Origin: Bog-756 sp963710495
GTDB lineage: Bacteria > Actinomycetota > Acidimicrobiia > Acidimicrobiales > RAAP-2
Length of the DNA stretch: 64,000 nucleotides
Direction of reading: 5' to 3'
Assembly (NCBI GenBank): GCA_963710495.1
Contig: CAVQAI010000010.1
Location: forward strand, 62,001 to 126,000
Shown in pieces: positions 26,374 to 35,064 of the stretch. The notes beneath the pieces are model-generated. The model was not told the DNA's origin, did no database searches, and saw nothing but the letters and a program-made list of their open reading frames with translations. The number at the start of each line of letters is the position of its first letter. The stretch's first letter is position 1. Made by a program: the position numbers and the translations under genes.

Positions 26374-27945
26374 GTGACCGGTGCGGACGGCGGGGGTGAT
26401 GGGTCGAGCGGGCCCGGGGCCGGTCGGTCCGGGCCGAGGATCTCCCGCCGATCCTTCATGGCCGGGAGCCTGGCCGCCGGCTTGGCGGCCGCGGCCGGAC
26501 CGGCCGTGGGCACAGAGGCCTATGCCGCCACCGCCGCGGCCCGAGGCCTCGGACCCGGCGGCTCGCACCTCCCGCCCGGGACGTTGCCGTTCCCGAAGCT
26601 GCCCCCGGGCACCGACACGCTGCCGAAGATCGAGCACATCGTGGTCATCATGATGGAGAACCACTCGTTCGACGACCACCTCGGCACCCTCGGCCGCGGC
26701 GACGGGCTGACCCGGGGGAAGGACGGGAAGCCGGTCAACTACAACCCCGACCCGAACGGCGGATTCGTCCGCTCGTTCCACAACCCGAACACGTGCGGCG
26801 AGGCCGACTCACACATCTCCCAATCGTGGGATGCGTCACACATCTGCTGGGACAACGGCACCAACATGGGTTTCGTGAAGGGCTGCAGCGGCGCGGCCAT
26901 GGGCTACTGGCGGGGCGACGACCTCCCCTTCTACCACGACCTGGCCAAGAAGTTCCCCATCGGCGACCGCTATTTCTGCTCGGTCATGGCCCAGACCTAT
27001 CCCAACCGTCGGTTCCTCATCGCCGGCACCGCACTGGGCAACATCAGCACGGACAGCTCGGGGATCTCGAGCACGGACGCCCCCAACGGGACGATCTTCG
27101 ACCGCCTCAACCAGTACGGCATCTCCTGGAAGGACTACTACCCCGACCTCCCCACTTGTGCCCTGTTCGAGCCCGTCTTCACCAACAACCCGACCAAAGT
27201 GGCGCACATCAACCAGTTCTTCGTGGACGCGGCCTCGGGGAACCTGCCGGCCTTCAGCCTGATCGATCCCTATACGAACTTCTCGGAAGAGGACGGGGAC
27301 ATCAGCGTCGGCGAGGCGTACGCCGCGCTGTTCATCCAGGCGGCGATGAACGGTCCGGCCTGGGAGAAGACCGCGCTCATCTGGACTTACGACGAGCACG
27401 GGGGATGGTACGACCACGTCCCACCCCAACCCGCCGTCAAGCCCGACAACGTGCCACCCGCGCTCAAGCCCGGCGACATCCCCGGCGCCTACGACTTCAC
27501 CGGATTCCGGGTTCCGTGCGCCATGGTCTCCGCCTGGTCGAAGAAGGACTACGTCTCCCACCAGACCTTCGACCACACGTCGATCCTCAAGTTGGTCGAG
27601 ACCAAGTGGAACCTCCCGGCCCTGACCTACCGGGATGCCAACGCTCGCAACATGCTCGACTTCTTCGACTTCAGCGCGCCGAAGCCCCCCTTCGCCAACC
27701 CACCGACCCTGCGCGCCCCGAAGAACCCGTTCTCCAGCCCGGCGGCCCTCCCGCCCAACTCGCTGGGCTCCAACACGGCTCTGTTCCACCCCGTCTGCAC
27801 CGCCCTGCCCGGCGGGTCGCTCCCGCCCGGGAGCGCCCAGCTCTCGTCGCCGCCACCGGGGGCGGACAAGCTGCTGGCGGCCCAGCGACGGCTCATCCGC
27901 AAGGAGATCGCCGCCCAGGACGAAGCACTGGAGAAGCACAACTGA
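26374..27945 (+). CDS. Tat-exported phospholipase C/phosphoesterase family protein
   Basis: About 523 residues (531 if GTG 26350 is used). A twin-arginine signal peptide is evident: ISRRSFMAGSLAAGLAAAAG, ending near TEAYA. The catalytic domain is the PF04185 type: IEHIVVIMMENHSFDDHLGTL, FPIGDRYFCSVMAQTYPNRRF, SLIDPYTNF, IWTYDEHGGWYDHVPPQ and FRVPCAMVSAWSKK with FDHTSILKLVE. These motifs match bacterial acidic phospholipase C/phosphatidylinositol- or phosphatidylcholine-hydrolysing enzymes. It acts outside the membrane after folded export. Both candidate starts are GTG; 26374 keeps a shorter n-region. Confidence 0.9.
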   Translation: MTGADGGGDGSSGPGAGRSGPRISRRSFMAGSLAAGLAAAAGPAVGTEAYAATAAARGLGPGGSHLPPGTLPFPKLPPGTDTLPKIEHIVVIMMENHSFDDHLGTLGRGDGLTRGKDGKPVNYNPDPNGGFVRSFHNPNTCGEADSHISQSWDASHICWDNGTNMGFVKGCSGAAMGYWRGDDLPFYHDLAKKFPIGDRYFCSVMAQTYPNRRFLIAGTALGNISTDSSGISSTDAPNGTIFDRLNQYGISWKDYYPDLPTCALFEPVFTNNPTKVAHINQFFVDAASGNLPAFSLIDPYTNFSEEDGDISVGEAYAALFIQAAMNGPAWEKTALIWTYDEHGGWYDHVPPQPAVKPDNVPPALKPGDIPGAYDFTGFRVPCAMVSAWSKKDYVSHQTFDHTSILKLVETKWNLPALTYRDANARNMLDFFDFSAPKPPFANPPTLRAPKNPFSSPAALPPNSLGSNTALFHPVCTALPGGSLPPGSAQLSSPPPGADKLLAAQRRLIRKEIAAQDEALEKHN

Positions 27946-28046
27946 CCGATTGACCGATTGACTGCCGGACCGCCCGGATCGCCGGCGTGGATGCGGCGGT
28001 GGCGACGTTCGTCCTCCGGCCAGTTGTGGCCCGGTGGTCTGCCCCG

Positions 28047-28853
28047 CTAGAGGACGAACCGCTCCATGGCCCGGGCGAATCCCTCTTCGGCATTGGACGC
28101 GGTGACCCTCCGGGCGGCGCGCTGCACGTCAGGAGCGGCATTGCCCATGGCGATGCTCAGCCCGGAGTGGGCGAACATGAGCACGTCGTTGGGCATGTCC
28201 CCGATGGTGGCGATCTCCTCGGGGGCGACGTCGAACCGGGCCGACAGCCATCGCGCCACACTTCCCTTGTTGGCGTCCGGGTGGGTGATGTCGAGGTAGT
28301 AGGGCTGGGACTGGGCGGCCGAGACGTGGTCACCGAACCGCTCGCCGGCGGCCGCGGTGGCGGCATCGATGCTCGGCCGGTCGTCGCTCACCCCGACGAT
28401 CTTGGCCACCCCGTCGCTCAGCGCGGCGAACGAGTCCACCACGGTGGGCTGGAAGGAAACGGTGGCCGCCTCCCGGTGGACGTGACGGCCATCGGCGTCG
28501 AGCACGTACCAGTCCTGGCGGCGGTAGACCCAGGCGGAGAGGGAGAACGAGTCGAGCAACTCGATGATCGGACCGACGAGCTCGGAGGGGAGCACCCGTT
28601 CCTCGACGACGTGCATGTCGGGCTCGACGATGAGGCCGCCGTTGAAGGCCGAGATCGGCGTGGTCAACCGGAGGGGCCCGATCAGCATGGCCATGCCGCG
28701 TGGTGGCCGCCCACTGGTGACGGCGAAGAGGATCCCGGCGTCGTCGAGCGCCTCCACGGCCGACACCGCGGCCGGCGTCAGCTGCTTTTCGGGTGTGACC
28801 AAGGAGCCGTCGACGTCGGCCAGTACCAGGCGGATAGCACTGTCGCTCATCAT
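28047..28853 (-). CDS. HAD-superfamily (Cof/IIB) hydrolase
   Basis: A 268-residue HAD phosphatase. Motif I is LVLADVDGSLVTPEKQ, motif II VTSGRPPRG, and motifs III/IV are NKGSVARWL and IGDMPNDVLMFAHSGLSIAMGNA. The large C2-type cap between motifs II and III marks the Cof/YbjI-type subfamily, which dephosphorylates sugar phosphates or cofactors such as FMN or PLP. The frame is closed at both ends with short flanking gaps. Confidence 0.9.
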   Translation of the reverse strand: MMSDSAIRLVLADVDGSLVTPEKQLTPAAVSAVEALDDAGILFAVTSGRPPRGMAMLIGPLRLTTPISAFNGGLIVEPDMHVVEERVLPSELVGPIIELLDSFSLSAWVYRRQDWYVLDADGRHVHREAATVSFQPTVVDSFAALSDGVAKIVGVSDDRPSIDAATAAAGERFGDHVSAAQSQPYYLDITHPDANKGSVARWLSARFDVAPEEIATIGDMPNDVLMFAHSGLSIAMGNAAPDVQRAARRVTASNAEEGFARAMERFVL

Positions 28854-28944
28854 GGCTCCTGACCTCCGTGCGTCCCCGCCGGGCCCGGTCTCAGGGTACC
28901 GATGCGGAACCGGCCCGCTCCACCCGGTGGCTGGTCGGGGTCGG

Positions 28945-29010
28945 CCCCGGAGTCGGTCGGTGCAACTCGGTCCGTGGAATCAGTCGGTCCAACTCGGTCC
29001 TGGAGTCAGT
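28945..29010. repeat. Short direct repeats between the HAD and thioesterase genes
   Basis: A roughly 27-bp unit of the form CAGTCGGTSCAACTCGGTCC is repeated about twice, with a third partial copy, just beyond the end of the thioesterase gene. Its function is unknown. Similar short repeats sit at other gene ends in this window. Confidence 0.5.
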
Positions 29011-29876
29011 CCACGAAGGAGAACAGGAAGAGCTGGGTGGCGTAGGCCACCAGCCTCGGCTGGTCCGATCCGTGCTCGCCGTAGTCCCACAGTGCCATGT
29101 CGGCCGAGGCGTAGCCGTCACCGGCCTGACGGGCCCGGTTGTGGGCCAGCACCCACGACGAACGACAGACGTCCAGGAGGTGCACGGTGAGATCGATGCT
29201 CGGGGCGAACCAGGCACGCGGTCCCGGCCCGACCATCTCGCCGACCGCGCCGGGCATGGTGTCGGCCAGGACGACCAGGGCCAGGGGGTCGAGGGTGCCG
29301 TCGTGGCGGAAGGGTGGTTCCTCGAACCGATACCACATGGCCCGCTCGGCCCGTTCGGGCACGTAGTCGTCGTCCCAGGGGGCGTGGCCGATGGCGCTTC
29401 GGCCCTCGACCCGCTCGCGCCCAGAAGGGCATGGGCTCGAACGGCCGGGCGCCCGGCGGGGGCGGGTCTCGGAAGGAGGGACACGCTCCGGGAGCGGGCA
29501 CCCCGATCGGTGGCGCCAAGTCGGTGAAGGCGAAGCCGCGCCGGGGGACGCCGAAGATGGCGGTGGTCAGGTGGCCCCGGGCCGCCCCGGGGTTGGCCAC
29601 CTCGGCCCGCAGTTGGGACATCGACCGCCCCCGCCGCAGGAGCTCGACCTCGATCGAGACCGGCCCGTCGGCCACCTGGGCGACGAAGGCGGTGTGCAGG
29701 GTCCGCAGCACCTGGGAGGGGTCGGCCAGCATCTCGCCCATGGCCCGCAGCGCCAAGGCGGTGACGATGCCTCCTTGAGGCAGCGGATTCAGATTCCAGC
29801 CGGCGTCGATGTCCGCCTCGTAGTGTCCCGGCCCGGTCGCCCTCACCGACGTGGTGGCCGAAAAGGCATCAGTCAC
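29006..29876 (-). CDS. Acyl-CoA thioesterase-like (hot-dog fold) protein, frame-broken
   Basis: The N-terminal half (29876 to ~29420) reads as a TesB-like hot-dog domain: DAGWNLNPLPQGGIVTALALRAM, LRTLHTAFVAQVADGPVSIEVELLRRGRSM. The second hot-dog half continues in the +1 frame from ~29410 (RSAIGHAPWDDDYV, WYRFEEPPFRHDG, PRAWFAPSIDLTVHLLD, SADMALWDYG) and ends at 29006. Adding one CG in GGGCGCGAGC (29423-29412 region), or deleting one base, gives a ~290-residue double hot-dog protein. Such enzymes hydrolyse acyl-CoA. Treat as intact or broken only after checking reads. Confidence 0.78.
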
Positions 29877-30116
29877 GACCGCAGATGCTCACCGCCCCGT
29901 TCCGGTGGTGTCAACCCGGTTCCTCCGGCCCGGCCGGCGGCCCGGGCGCAGCACCGGGTTCTGCCCACCCGGGCCCGTGGTCGCTCGCGGCGGTGGCGGG
30001 CCGGCACCGGAGTGACGCCGTTTCCCCTGGTCAGACGCGAAACGGGTCGGCTAGGGTCGACTCGGACGAACGTCGTCATCCGCTGGGGTCGTCCCCTGAC
30101 CAGCAATGAGGTCTCC

Positions 30117-30699
30117 ATGAACATCGTGGTGAGCAACGTGAAGGGCGGGGTGGGCAAGACCACCACCGCGGTGTATCTGGCGGCCGCCGCCGTCGAGCGC
30201 GGCTGGGAACCGGTGACCCTCGTCGACGCCGATCGGCAGGCCTCTTCGGCGGAGTGGCTGGAGCAGCGACCCATCGAAGGCGTGGACCTGGTCGAAGCGC
30301 CGTCGGAGCGCACCGTGTCCCGGGCCATGTCGAGACCGCGGGCTGGCCGTGGTGGACACGCCACCGGGCGACGAACGGATCGTCCGGGCCACCCTGGAGC
30401 GGGCCCACGCCGTGGTGGTCCCCACCCGGGCCGGCGGGGTCGAGTACTCGCGGGTGGTGGCCACCCTCGACATGGTCTCGGGCCGCACGCCCTACGGCGT
30501 GGTCATCACGGCGGCGCGCCTCGGCACCAACGACCTGGAGGAGGCCATCGAGTGGTGGACCGAGTCGAAGGTGCCCATTTGGGGCGTCATCCCCGAGCGG
30601 GTGGGGATCGCCGCCGGGCCCGAGGCCAGGCTGTACCGCGAGGGCCTGGAGGGCTACGACGCCGTGCTCAAGAAAGCGCTGCGCAAGCGGGCCGCCTGA
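30117..30699 (+). CDS. ParA/MinD-like ATPase, frame-broken
   Basis: The N terminus (30117 onward) has the deviant Walker A NVKGGVGKTTTAVYLAAAA and the DADRQASSAEWLEQRP block. Homology in that frame stops near 30330 and continues in the +1 frame as DRGLAVVDTPPGDERIV (Walker B), VPTRAGGVEYSRVVATLDMV, VVITAARLG and PERVGIAAGPEARLY, ending at 30699. One CG added at ~30330 (TCGAGACC) gives a ~194-residue short ParA, the usual length for the orphan partition-like ATPases of chromosomes. No parB or parS partner is adjacent. The role is probably positioning of a cargo or regulation, not known. Confidence 0.8.
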
Positions 30700-30702
30700 G
30701 CG

Positions 30703-31095
30703 TCAGGGCGCCAGATCGCCCGGTCCCGCCGGGACGTCGACGGCGTGCTCCTCGAGTGCGGCGAGCGGGACGACCTCGAGGGCGCGCTCGTGGGTCGAGG
30801 CGAGGACGACGAAGGCGGCCGCTCCGTCGTGGTGGGCGCGCAGCCAGTTGGTCGCCGTCACGCACCAGCGGTCCCCGGGGACCAGGCCCGGGAAGCGGAA
30901 TTGCGGCAGGGGCGTGGTCAGGTCGTTGCCGATGCTCTGCTGGTGCTCGAGGAACTCGGCGGTGACCACCGCGCAGATGGTGTGGCTGCCCCGGTCCTCC
31001 GGGCCCGTCTTGCAGCAGCCGTCGCGGTAGAAGCCGGTCATCGGGTCGGTGCTGCATGGCTCCAGCTCGCCGCCGAGGACATTCCGATCGGCCAT
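30703..31095 (-). CDS. DUF2237 family protein
   Basis: A 130-residue protein spanning the DUF2237 family: NVLGGELEPCSTDPMTGFYRDGCCKTG, SHTICAVVTAEFLEHQQSIGNDL, FPGLVPGDRWCVTA and THERALEVVPLAALEEHA. Conserved Cys residues (CC pair and an earlier Cys) could bind metal. The biochemical role is unknown. It is convergent with the ParA-like gene, with stop codons 3 bp apart. Confidence 0.9.
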   Translation of the reverse strand: MADRNVLGGELEPCSTDPMTGFYRDGCCKTGPEDRGSHTICAVVTAEFLEHQQSIGNDLTTPLPQFRFPGLVPGDRWCVTATNWLRAHHDGAAAFVVLASTHERALEVVPLAALEEHAVDVPAGPGDLAP

Positions 31096-31206
31096 CGCGT
31101 CAGTATGTCTCAGCGGTTCGCCGCCAGGAAGCCCCGGGCCCGGCCGAACCCCGGGGCTTCCCCTTCCGACGGTGAGCTTCCGATGTGTCTTCGGGGGCCG
31201 GTTCGG

Positions 31207-31455
31207 TCAGGCGTTGTACCCGTGGAGCTCGGAGCGGTCGCCCCTGCCGGCCGGCACCAGATCGACCCGGAACCCGTCGACCATGTCGATGCGCTGGAGC
31301 GCGTCCACGTGGCTCGGCCCGGTCCCGCGCCATTTGGCCTTGGCCTTGGCGTTGGCGTCGGCCCGGTCGTCGGCGACGATCAGGACCATCTCGTGGTCCT
31401 CACCCATCCGACCGTCGGTCATGGACCCCCCGAGGAAGGCGGCATACAGGTGCAT
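31207..31455 (-). CDS. DUF1543 domain protein
   Basis: An 82-residue protein matching DUF1543: LYAAFLGGSMTDGRMGEDHEMVLIVADD, then a Lys-rich helix (ADANAKAKAKW) and HVDALQRIDMVDGFRVDLVP. Function is unknown. It is monocistronic. Confidence 0.82.
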   Translation of the reverse strand: MHLYAAFLGGSMTDGRMGEDHEMVLIVADDRADANAKAKAKWRGTGPSHVDALQRIDMVDGFRVDLVPAGRGDRSELHGYNA

Positions 31456-31648
31456 CGTCGCACCCTAGCGAGGCCGTTGGGCGTCCCCCGCGGTCGGCCG
31501 ACCCCGGACCGGGCGGAGGTGACCGATCGCCGCCTGATCGGTCGCGCTGTGATCGGGAGTGGTATGAACCAACCGATCGGGAGCCGGCCATCGCCATCGG
31601 CGACCGGGCGACCAACCCCTCTCCCGGCCCGGAGCGAAGCAGACGGAC

Positions 31649-33319
31649 ATGGCACTTTGGACCCCACAGTCAGGCGGAGCCCCGACGTCACGGGCTCCGC
31701 AGGCCGTCAGGGTGGGCAGCCATCTCGTCGTGTGGGCGGCGCTGGTGGTCCCACTGGTGGTGGTGCTGGTCCGCGGCTGGATCCCCTCCGGCGACGATGC
31801 CGCCATCGCCATCCGGTCGTACCAGACCTTCAGCCTCCACCCTCCGCTGGTCGGGTTGGTATCGACCGTCGGAACCGGCACCGGGCACTACGTCTCGGAC
31901 CCGGGCCCACTGCTCTTCTGGCTGCTCGCCGTCCCCGTCCGCATCGACCCGCTCCATGGCCCGTTGTGGGGCGCGGCGCTGCTCAGCGGGATCGTCCTGT
32001 CGGTGGCCATCGAAGCGCTGTGGTCGGCGGGCCAGTGGCTGGCCGGTGCCGTCGTGGCCTTCGTCGTCGCCGACTACCTCTGCTTCGCACCGGCGGTGGT
32101 CGAGAACATCGTCTGGAACGCCTACCTCCCGATCCCGTTCTTCATCGCCGCCATCGCCCTCGCCTGGGTGGTGGCCGGCGGCTCCTTCGGCTGGTGGCCG
32201 GTGCTCGTGTTCGCCGGTTCGGTGGCGGCCCAGAGCCAGCTGATCTACGCCCTTCCCGCCGTGGCGCTGGTGGTGGTGACGCCGATCCTGGCGCTCGGGC
32301 TCGGGTCTCGCCCGCCGCGTCTCCGGTGGCTCGTGGTCGGAGTGGCGGTTGGAGGGGCCTGCTGGTTGGCCCCATTGCTCCAGTCCCTCGGGCCCGCCGG
32401 CAACCTCGCCGCTCTGGCCACCAGCACGCATGGCCTGCCCCGCTGGGGCATCGGCTGGGGCTTGCGGGTGATCGGGACGGCGGGCTCGCCGGCGCCACTG
32501 TGGCTCCACACGCTGCCCACCCAGTTCTTCCAGGTGCTCGGCACCATCGCGGTGAACGGACCAGCCCTCGGCGTGGTCGTCCTCGGCATCCTCACCGTCA
32601 TCGCGGCGTGGGCCTGGCGGGGTGGCCGGCGCATGCTCTGTGCCCTCTCGCTCGTAACCCTGGTGTGCTCGTTGACCGTGGGGGCCGGGTTCGCGTTGGT
32701 GCCGACGAGGAACTCGCTCAACCTGGCCTACATGATCACGGTCCTGTGGGCGCTCAGCCTGTTGGTGTGGTCGGTGGTGCTCTGGGCGCTGGTCCTCGTG
32801 GCCACGGCGACGGCCCGCCGGCTGGCCGGGCCGGACGTGGCCCGGCCTCGGGTCGCCGGTGGCCCGAAGTGGGCGGCGGTGGTGCTGGTGGTCCCGACGG
32901 TGGCCCTCGTCCTCGGTGCCGCCGCGCTGCGGTCGTACCAGCCCGGACTGGTCAACGTCGGGACGAGCGCCAGCGACTCGCGGCTGCTCCCTCGCATCGC
33001 CAGCCAGGTCGAGCGGGCCGCCCCCCGGCGCCATGTCGTGCTGCGCGTCCACGAGGTGGGGGTGACCGGATTGCAGTCGTTCTGGTTGACCGAGGGCGCC
33101 GCCTGGTCGCTCGAAGCAGCCGGCTGGCATCCCGGGCTCGAGGGGATGGCCCGCGCCTACACGGGCCTCGTTCCGCAGCCGGGGTCGGCCGTCTACCAGG
33201 TCACGGTGGACCCGGGGGATCCCTCCGCCGCGGTTCAGATCGGCCACCCCCACCAGGAGCCCGGGCGGACGCTGCCCTCGACGTCAACCGGGGGCCGGAG
33301 CGGGAAGTTCGGGCGGTAG
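31649..33319 (+). CDS. Polytopic membrane protein, GT-C glycosyltransferase-like
   Basis: A 556-residue protein with about 11-12 hydrophobic helices between residues ~25 and ~430 and a ~110-residue C-terminal extracytoplasmic domain (ASDSRLLPRIASQVERAAPRRHVVLRVHEVGVTG). The first external loop (IPSGDDAAIAIRSYQTFSLHPPLVG) carries an acidic pair as in GT-C enzymes that use polyprenyl-phosphate sugars. This suggests a cell-envelope glycosyltransferase, but no specific family could be assigned with confidence. Confidence 0.65.
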   Translation: MALWTPQSGGAPTSRAPQAVRVGSHLVVWAALVVPLVVVLVRGWIPSGDDAAIAIRSYQTFSLHPPLVGLVSTVGTGTGHYVSDPGPLLFWLLAVPVRIDPLHGPLWGAALLSGIVLSVAIEALWSAGQWLAGAVVAFVVADYLCFAPAVVENIVWNAYLPIPFFIAAIALAWVVAGGSFGWWPVLVFAGSVAAQSQLIYALPAVALVVVTPILALGLGSRPPRLRWLVVGVAVGGACWLAPLLQSLGPAGNLAALATSTHGLPRWGIGWGLRVIGTAGSPAPLWLHTLPTQFFQVLGTIAVNGPALGVVVLGILTVIAAWAWRGGRRMLCALSLVTLVCSLTVGAGFALVPTRNSLNLAYMITVLWALSLLVWSVVLWALVLVATATARRLAGPDVARPRVAGGPKWAAVVLVVPTVALVLGAAALRSYQPGLVNVGTSASDSRLLPRIASQVERAAPRRHVVLRVHEVGVTGLQSFWLTEGAAWSLEAAGWHPGLEGMARAYTGLVPQPGSAVYQVTVDPGDPSAAVQIGHPHQEPGRTLPSTSTGGRSGKFGR

Positions 33320-33395
33320 CGTCGATCCGGGGCCGGTGGCACCGTCAATTGGGGGAAAGCGTGGGACACCACGAACCCGAGGCAAGGAGACCACC

Positions 33396-33731
33396 GTGCA
33401 ATACATGCTGATCATCCACAACGACCCCACCATCCATCCCGTCCCCGGCGATCCCGAGTGGGACCAGCTGATGGCGGACTACGCCGCCTTCAGCCAGCAG
33501 CTGGGCACCTACACCGGTGCGCCGCTCAACGACCCCAGCACGGCCACCACCGTCCGGGTGCGCGGCGGCGAGACGCTGGTCACCGACGGGCCGTTCGAGG
33601 AGACCAAGGAGTGGATGTCGGGCTATTACGTGTTCGAGTGCGACAACCTCGACCAGGCCCTCAAGGCGGCCGCCATGGTGCCGTCGGCCAAATTCGGCTC
33701 GGTCGAGGTGCGCCCCGTGGCGGAGATGTAG
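33396..33731 (+). CDS. YCII/DGPF-domain protein, partner of ECF42 sigma factor
   Basis: A 111-residue YCII-related protein. The DGPF signature is visible in GETLVTDGPFEETKEWMSGYYVFEC, with the strand YMLIIHNDP at the N terminus. The start is GTG 33396, preceded by AAGGAGA at 5 nt. DGPF proteins are nearly always encoded next to ECF42-type sigma factors, and this is the case here. They are thought to be targets, or perhaps modulators, of the sigma factor; the exact biochemical role is not established. Confidence 0.88.
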   Translation: MQYMLIIHNDPTIHPVPGDPEWDQLMADYAAFSQQLGTYTGAPLNDPSTATTVRVRGGETLVTDGPFEETKEWMSGYYVFECDNLDQALKAAAMVPSAKFGSVEVRPVAEM

Positions 33732-33733
33732 CC

Positions 33734-35014
33734 CTGCACGAACCGCCCCCGCCCGGGCGTCCCGGCCGGCCGATCACCACCCTCGAGTCGGCCTACCGGG
33801 CCGACCGCGACCGGGTGCTGGCCCGGCTCATCCGCGTCCTGGGCGACTTCGACCTGGCCGAGGACGCCCTCCAGGACGCGCTGGTGGCAGCCACGTCGGA
33901 TTGGCCGCACCGCGGGGTGCCGGCCAATCCGGCCGGTTGGCTGGTCACCACGGCCCGACGGAAGGCCATCGACCGGCTCCGGAGCGCGGCGGCGTCGGAC
34001 CGCCGCGCCCGGGCCTGGGGCGAGCTGGCCGTGGCCTGGGACATCGGTGACGGCCTCGGCCCCATCCCCGACGACCGGCTCCGGCTGATCTTCACCTGCT
34101 GTCACCCGGCGCTCACCCACGAGGCGCAGGTGGCCCTCACGCTCCGGACCCTCGGCGGACTGTCAACCGAAGAAGCGGCGCGGGCGTTCCTGATCTCGGA
34201 GTCGGCGCTGGCCCAGCGCATCGTGCGGGCCAAGCGCAAGATCCGAGCGGCGGGCATCGCCTACCGGGTGCCGTCCGCCGAGGAGCTGCCGCCCCGGCTG
34301 GCTGCCGTGCTCACCGTCATCTACCTCATCTTCAACGCCGGGTACCTGTCGCCCTCGGGGCCGGAGCTGGTCAAGGTGGACCTCTGTGACGAGGCCCTGC
34401 GGCTGGCCGGCGTGCTCATCGACCTGTTGCCCGCCGATCCCGAGCCGGTGAGCCTGGCGGCGATGATGTACTTCCAGGACGCCCGGCGGGCGGCGCGGGT
34501 GGATGCCGAGGGCGTCCCGGTCACGCTCGACGAACAGGACCGGGCCCGGTGGGAGCCGGCCAAGGTGGCCATGGGGCTGGAACTGCTCGAGCGGTCCCGG
34601 TCCATGGGCCGACCCGGCCCCTACGGGCTCAAGGCCTCGATCAGCGCCTTGCACGCCACCGCCCCCGGGCCCGAGCTCACCGACTGGTCGACCATCGTGC
34701 GGCTGTACGACGCCCTGGTGAGGTGGGAGCCCACCGTGGTGGTGCGCCTCAACCGGGCGGTGGCGGTGGCCATGGCCGACTCACCCGCCGCCGGGCTGGC
34801 GCTGGTCGACGACCCCGAGCTCCGGTCGCAGCTGGCCGGCTATCACCTGTACCAGGCGACGCGGGCGGACCTGTTGCGGAGGCTCGGACGAACGGAGGAG
34901 GCGGCCGCCGCCTACCGGTTGGCCCGGGGCCAGACCGACAACGCCGCCGAGCGCCGCTTCATCGACCGCCGCCTGGCCGCGCTCGGCACCGTGGACCCGG
35001 TAACGGGCGGGTAG
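33734..35014 (+). CDS. ECF42-type RNA polymerase sigma factor
   Basis: About 426 residues. Sigma region 2 (residues ~20-85) has LIRVLGDFDLAEDALQDALVAATSDWP and GWLVTTARRKAIDRLR. Region 4 has EVALTLRTLGG-like and LSTEEAARAFLISESALAQRIVRAKRKIR. A long C-terminal extension with TPR-like helices follows (RLYDALVRWEPTVVVRLNRAVAVAM, ATRADLLRRLGRTEEAAAAYRLA), the hallmark of ECF42, which lacks an anti-sigma partner. The frame has no ATG, GTG or TTG near the expected N terminus. CTG at 33734 (reading MHEPPPPG) directly after the DGPF stop is the best candidate, so the exact start is uncertain. Confidence 0.85.
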   Translation: MHEPPPPGRPGRPITTLESAYRADRDRVLARLIRVLGDFDLAEDALQDALVAATSDWPHRGVPANPAGWLVTTARRKAIDRLRSAAASDRRARAWGELAVAWDIGDGLGPIPDDRLRLIFTCCHPALTHEAQVALTLRTLGGLSTEEAARAFLISESALAQRIVRAKRKIRAAGIAYRVPSAEELPPRLAAVLTVIYLIFNAGYLSPSGPELVKVDLCDEALRLAGVLIDLLPADPEPVSLAAMMYFQDARRAARVDAEGVPVTLDEQDRARWEPAKVAMGLELLERSRSMGRPGPYGLKASISALHATAPGPELTDWSTIVRLYDALVRWEPTVVVRLNRAVAVAMADSPAAGLALVDDPELRSQLAGYHLYQATRADLLRRLGRTEEAAAAYRLARGQTDNAAERRFIDRRLAALGTVDPVTGG

Positions 35015-35064
35015 CTCCCGGCCGCGACGGTGGTTCGGGCGACCTCGGGCCGACGTGCACGGGC

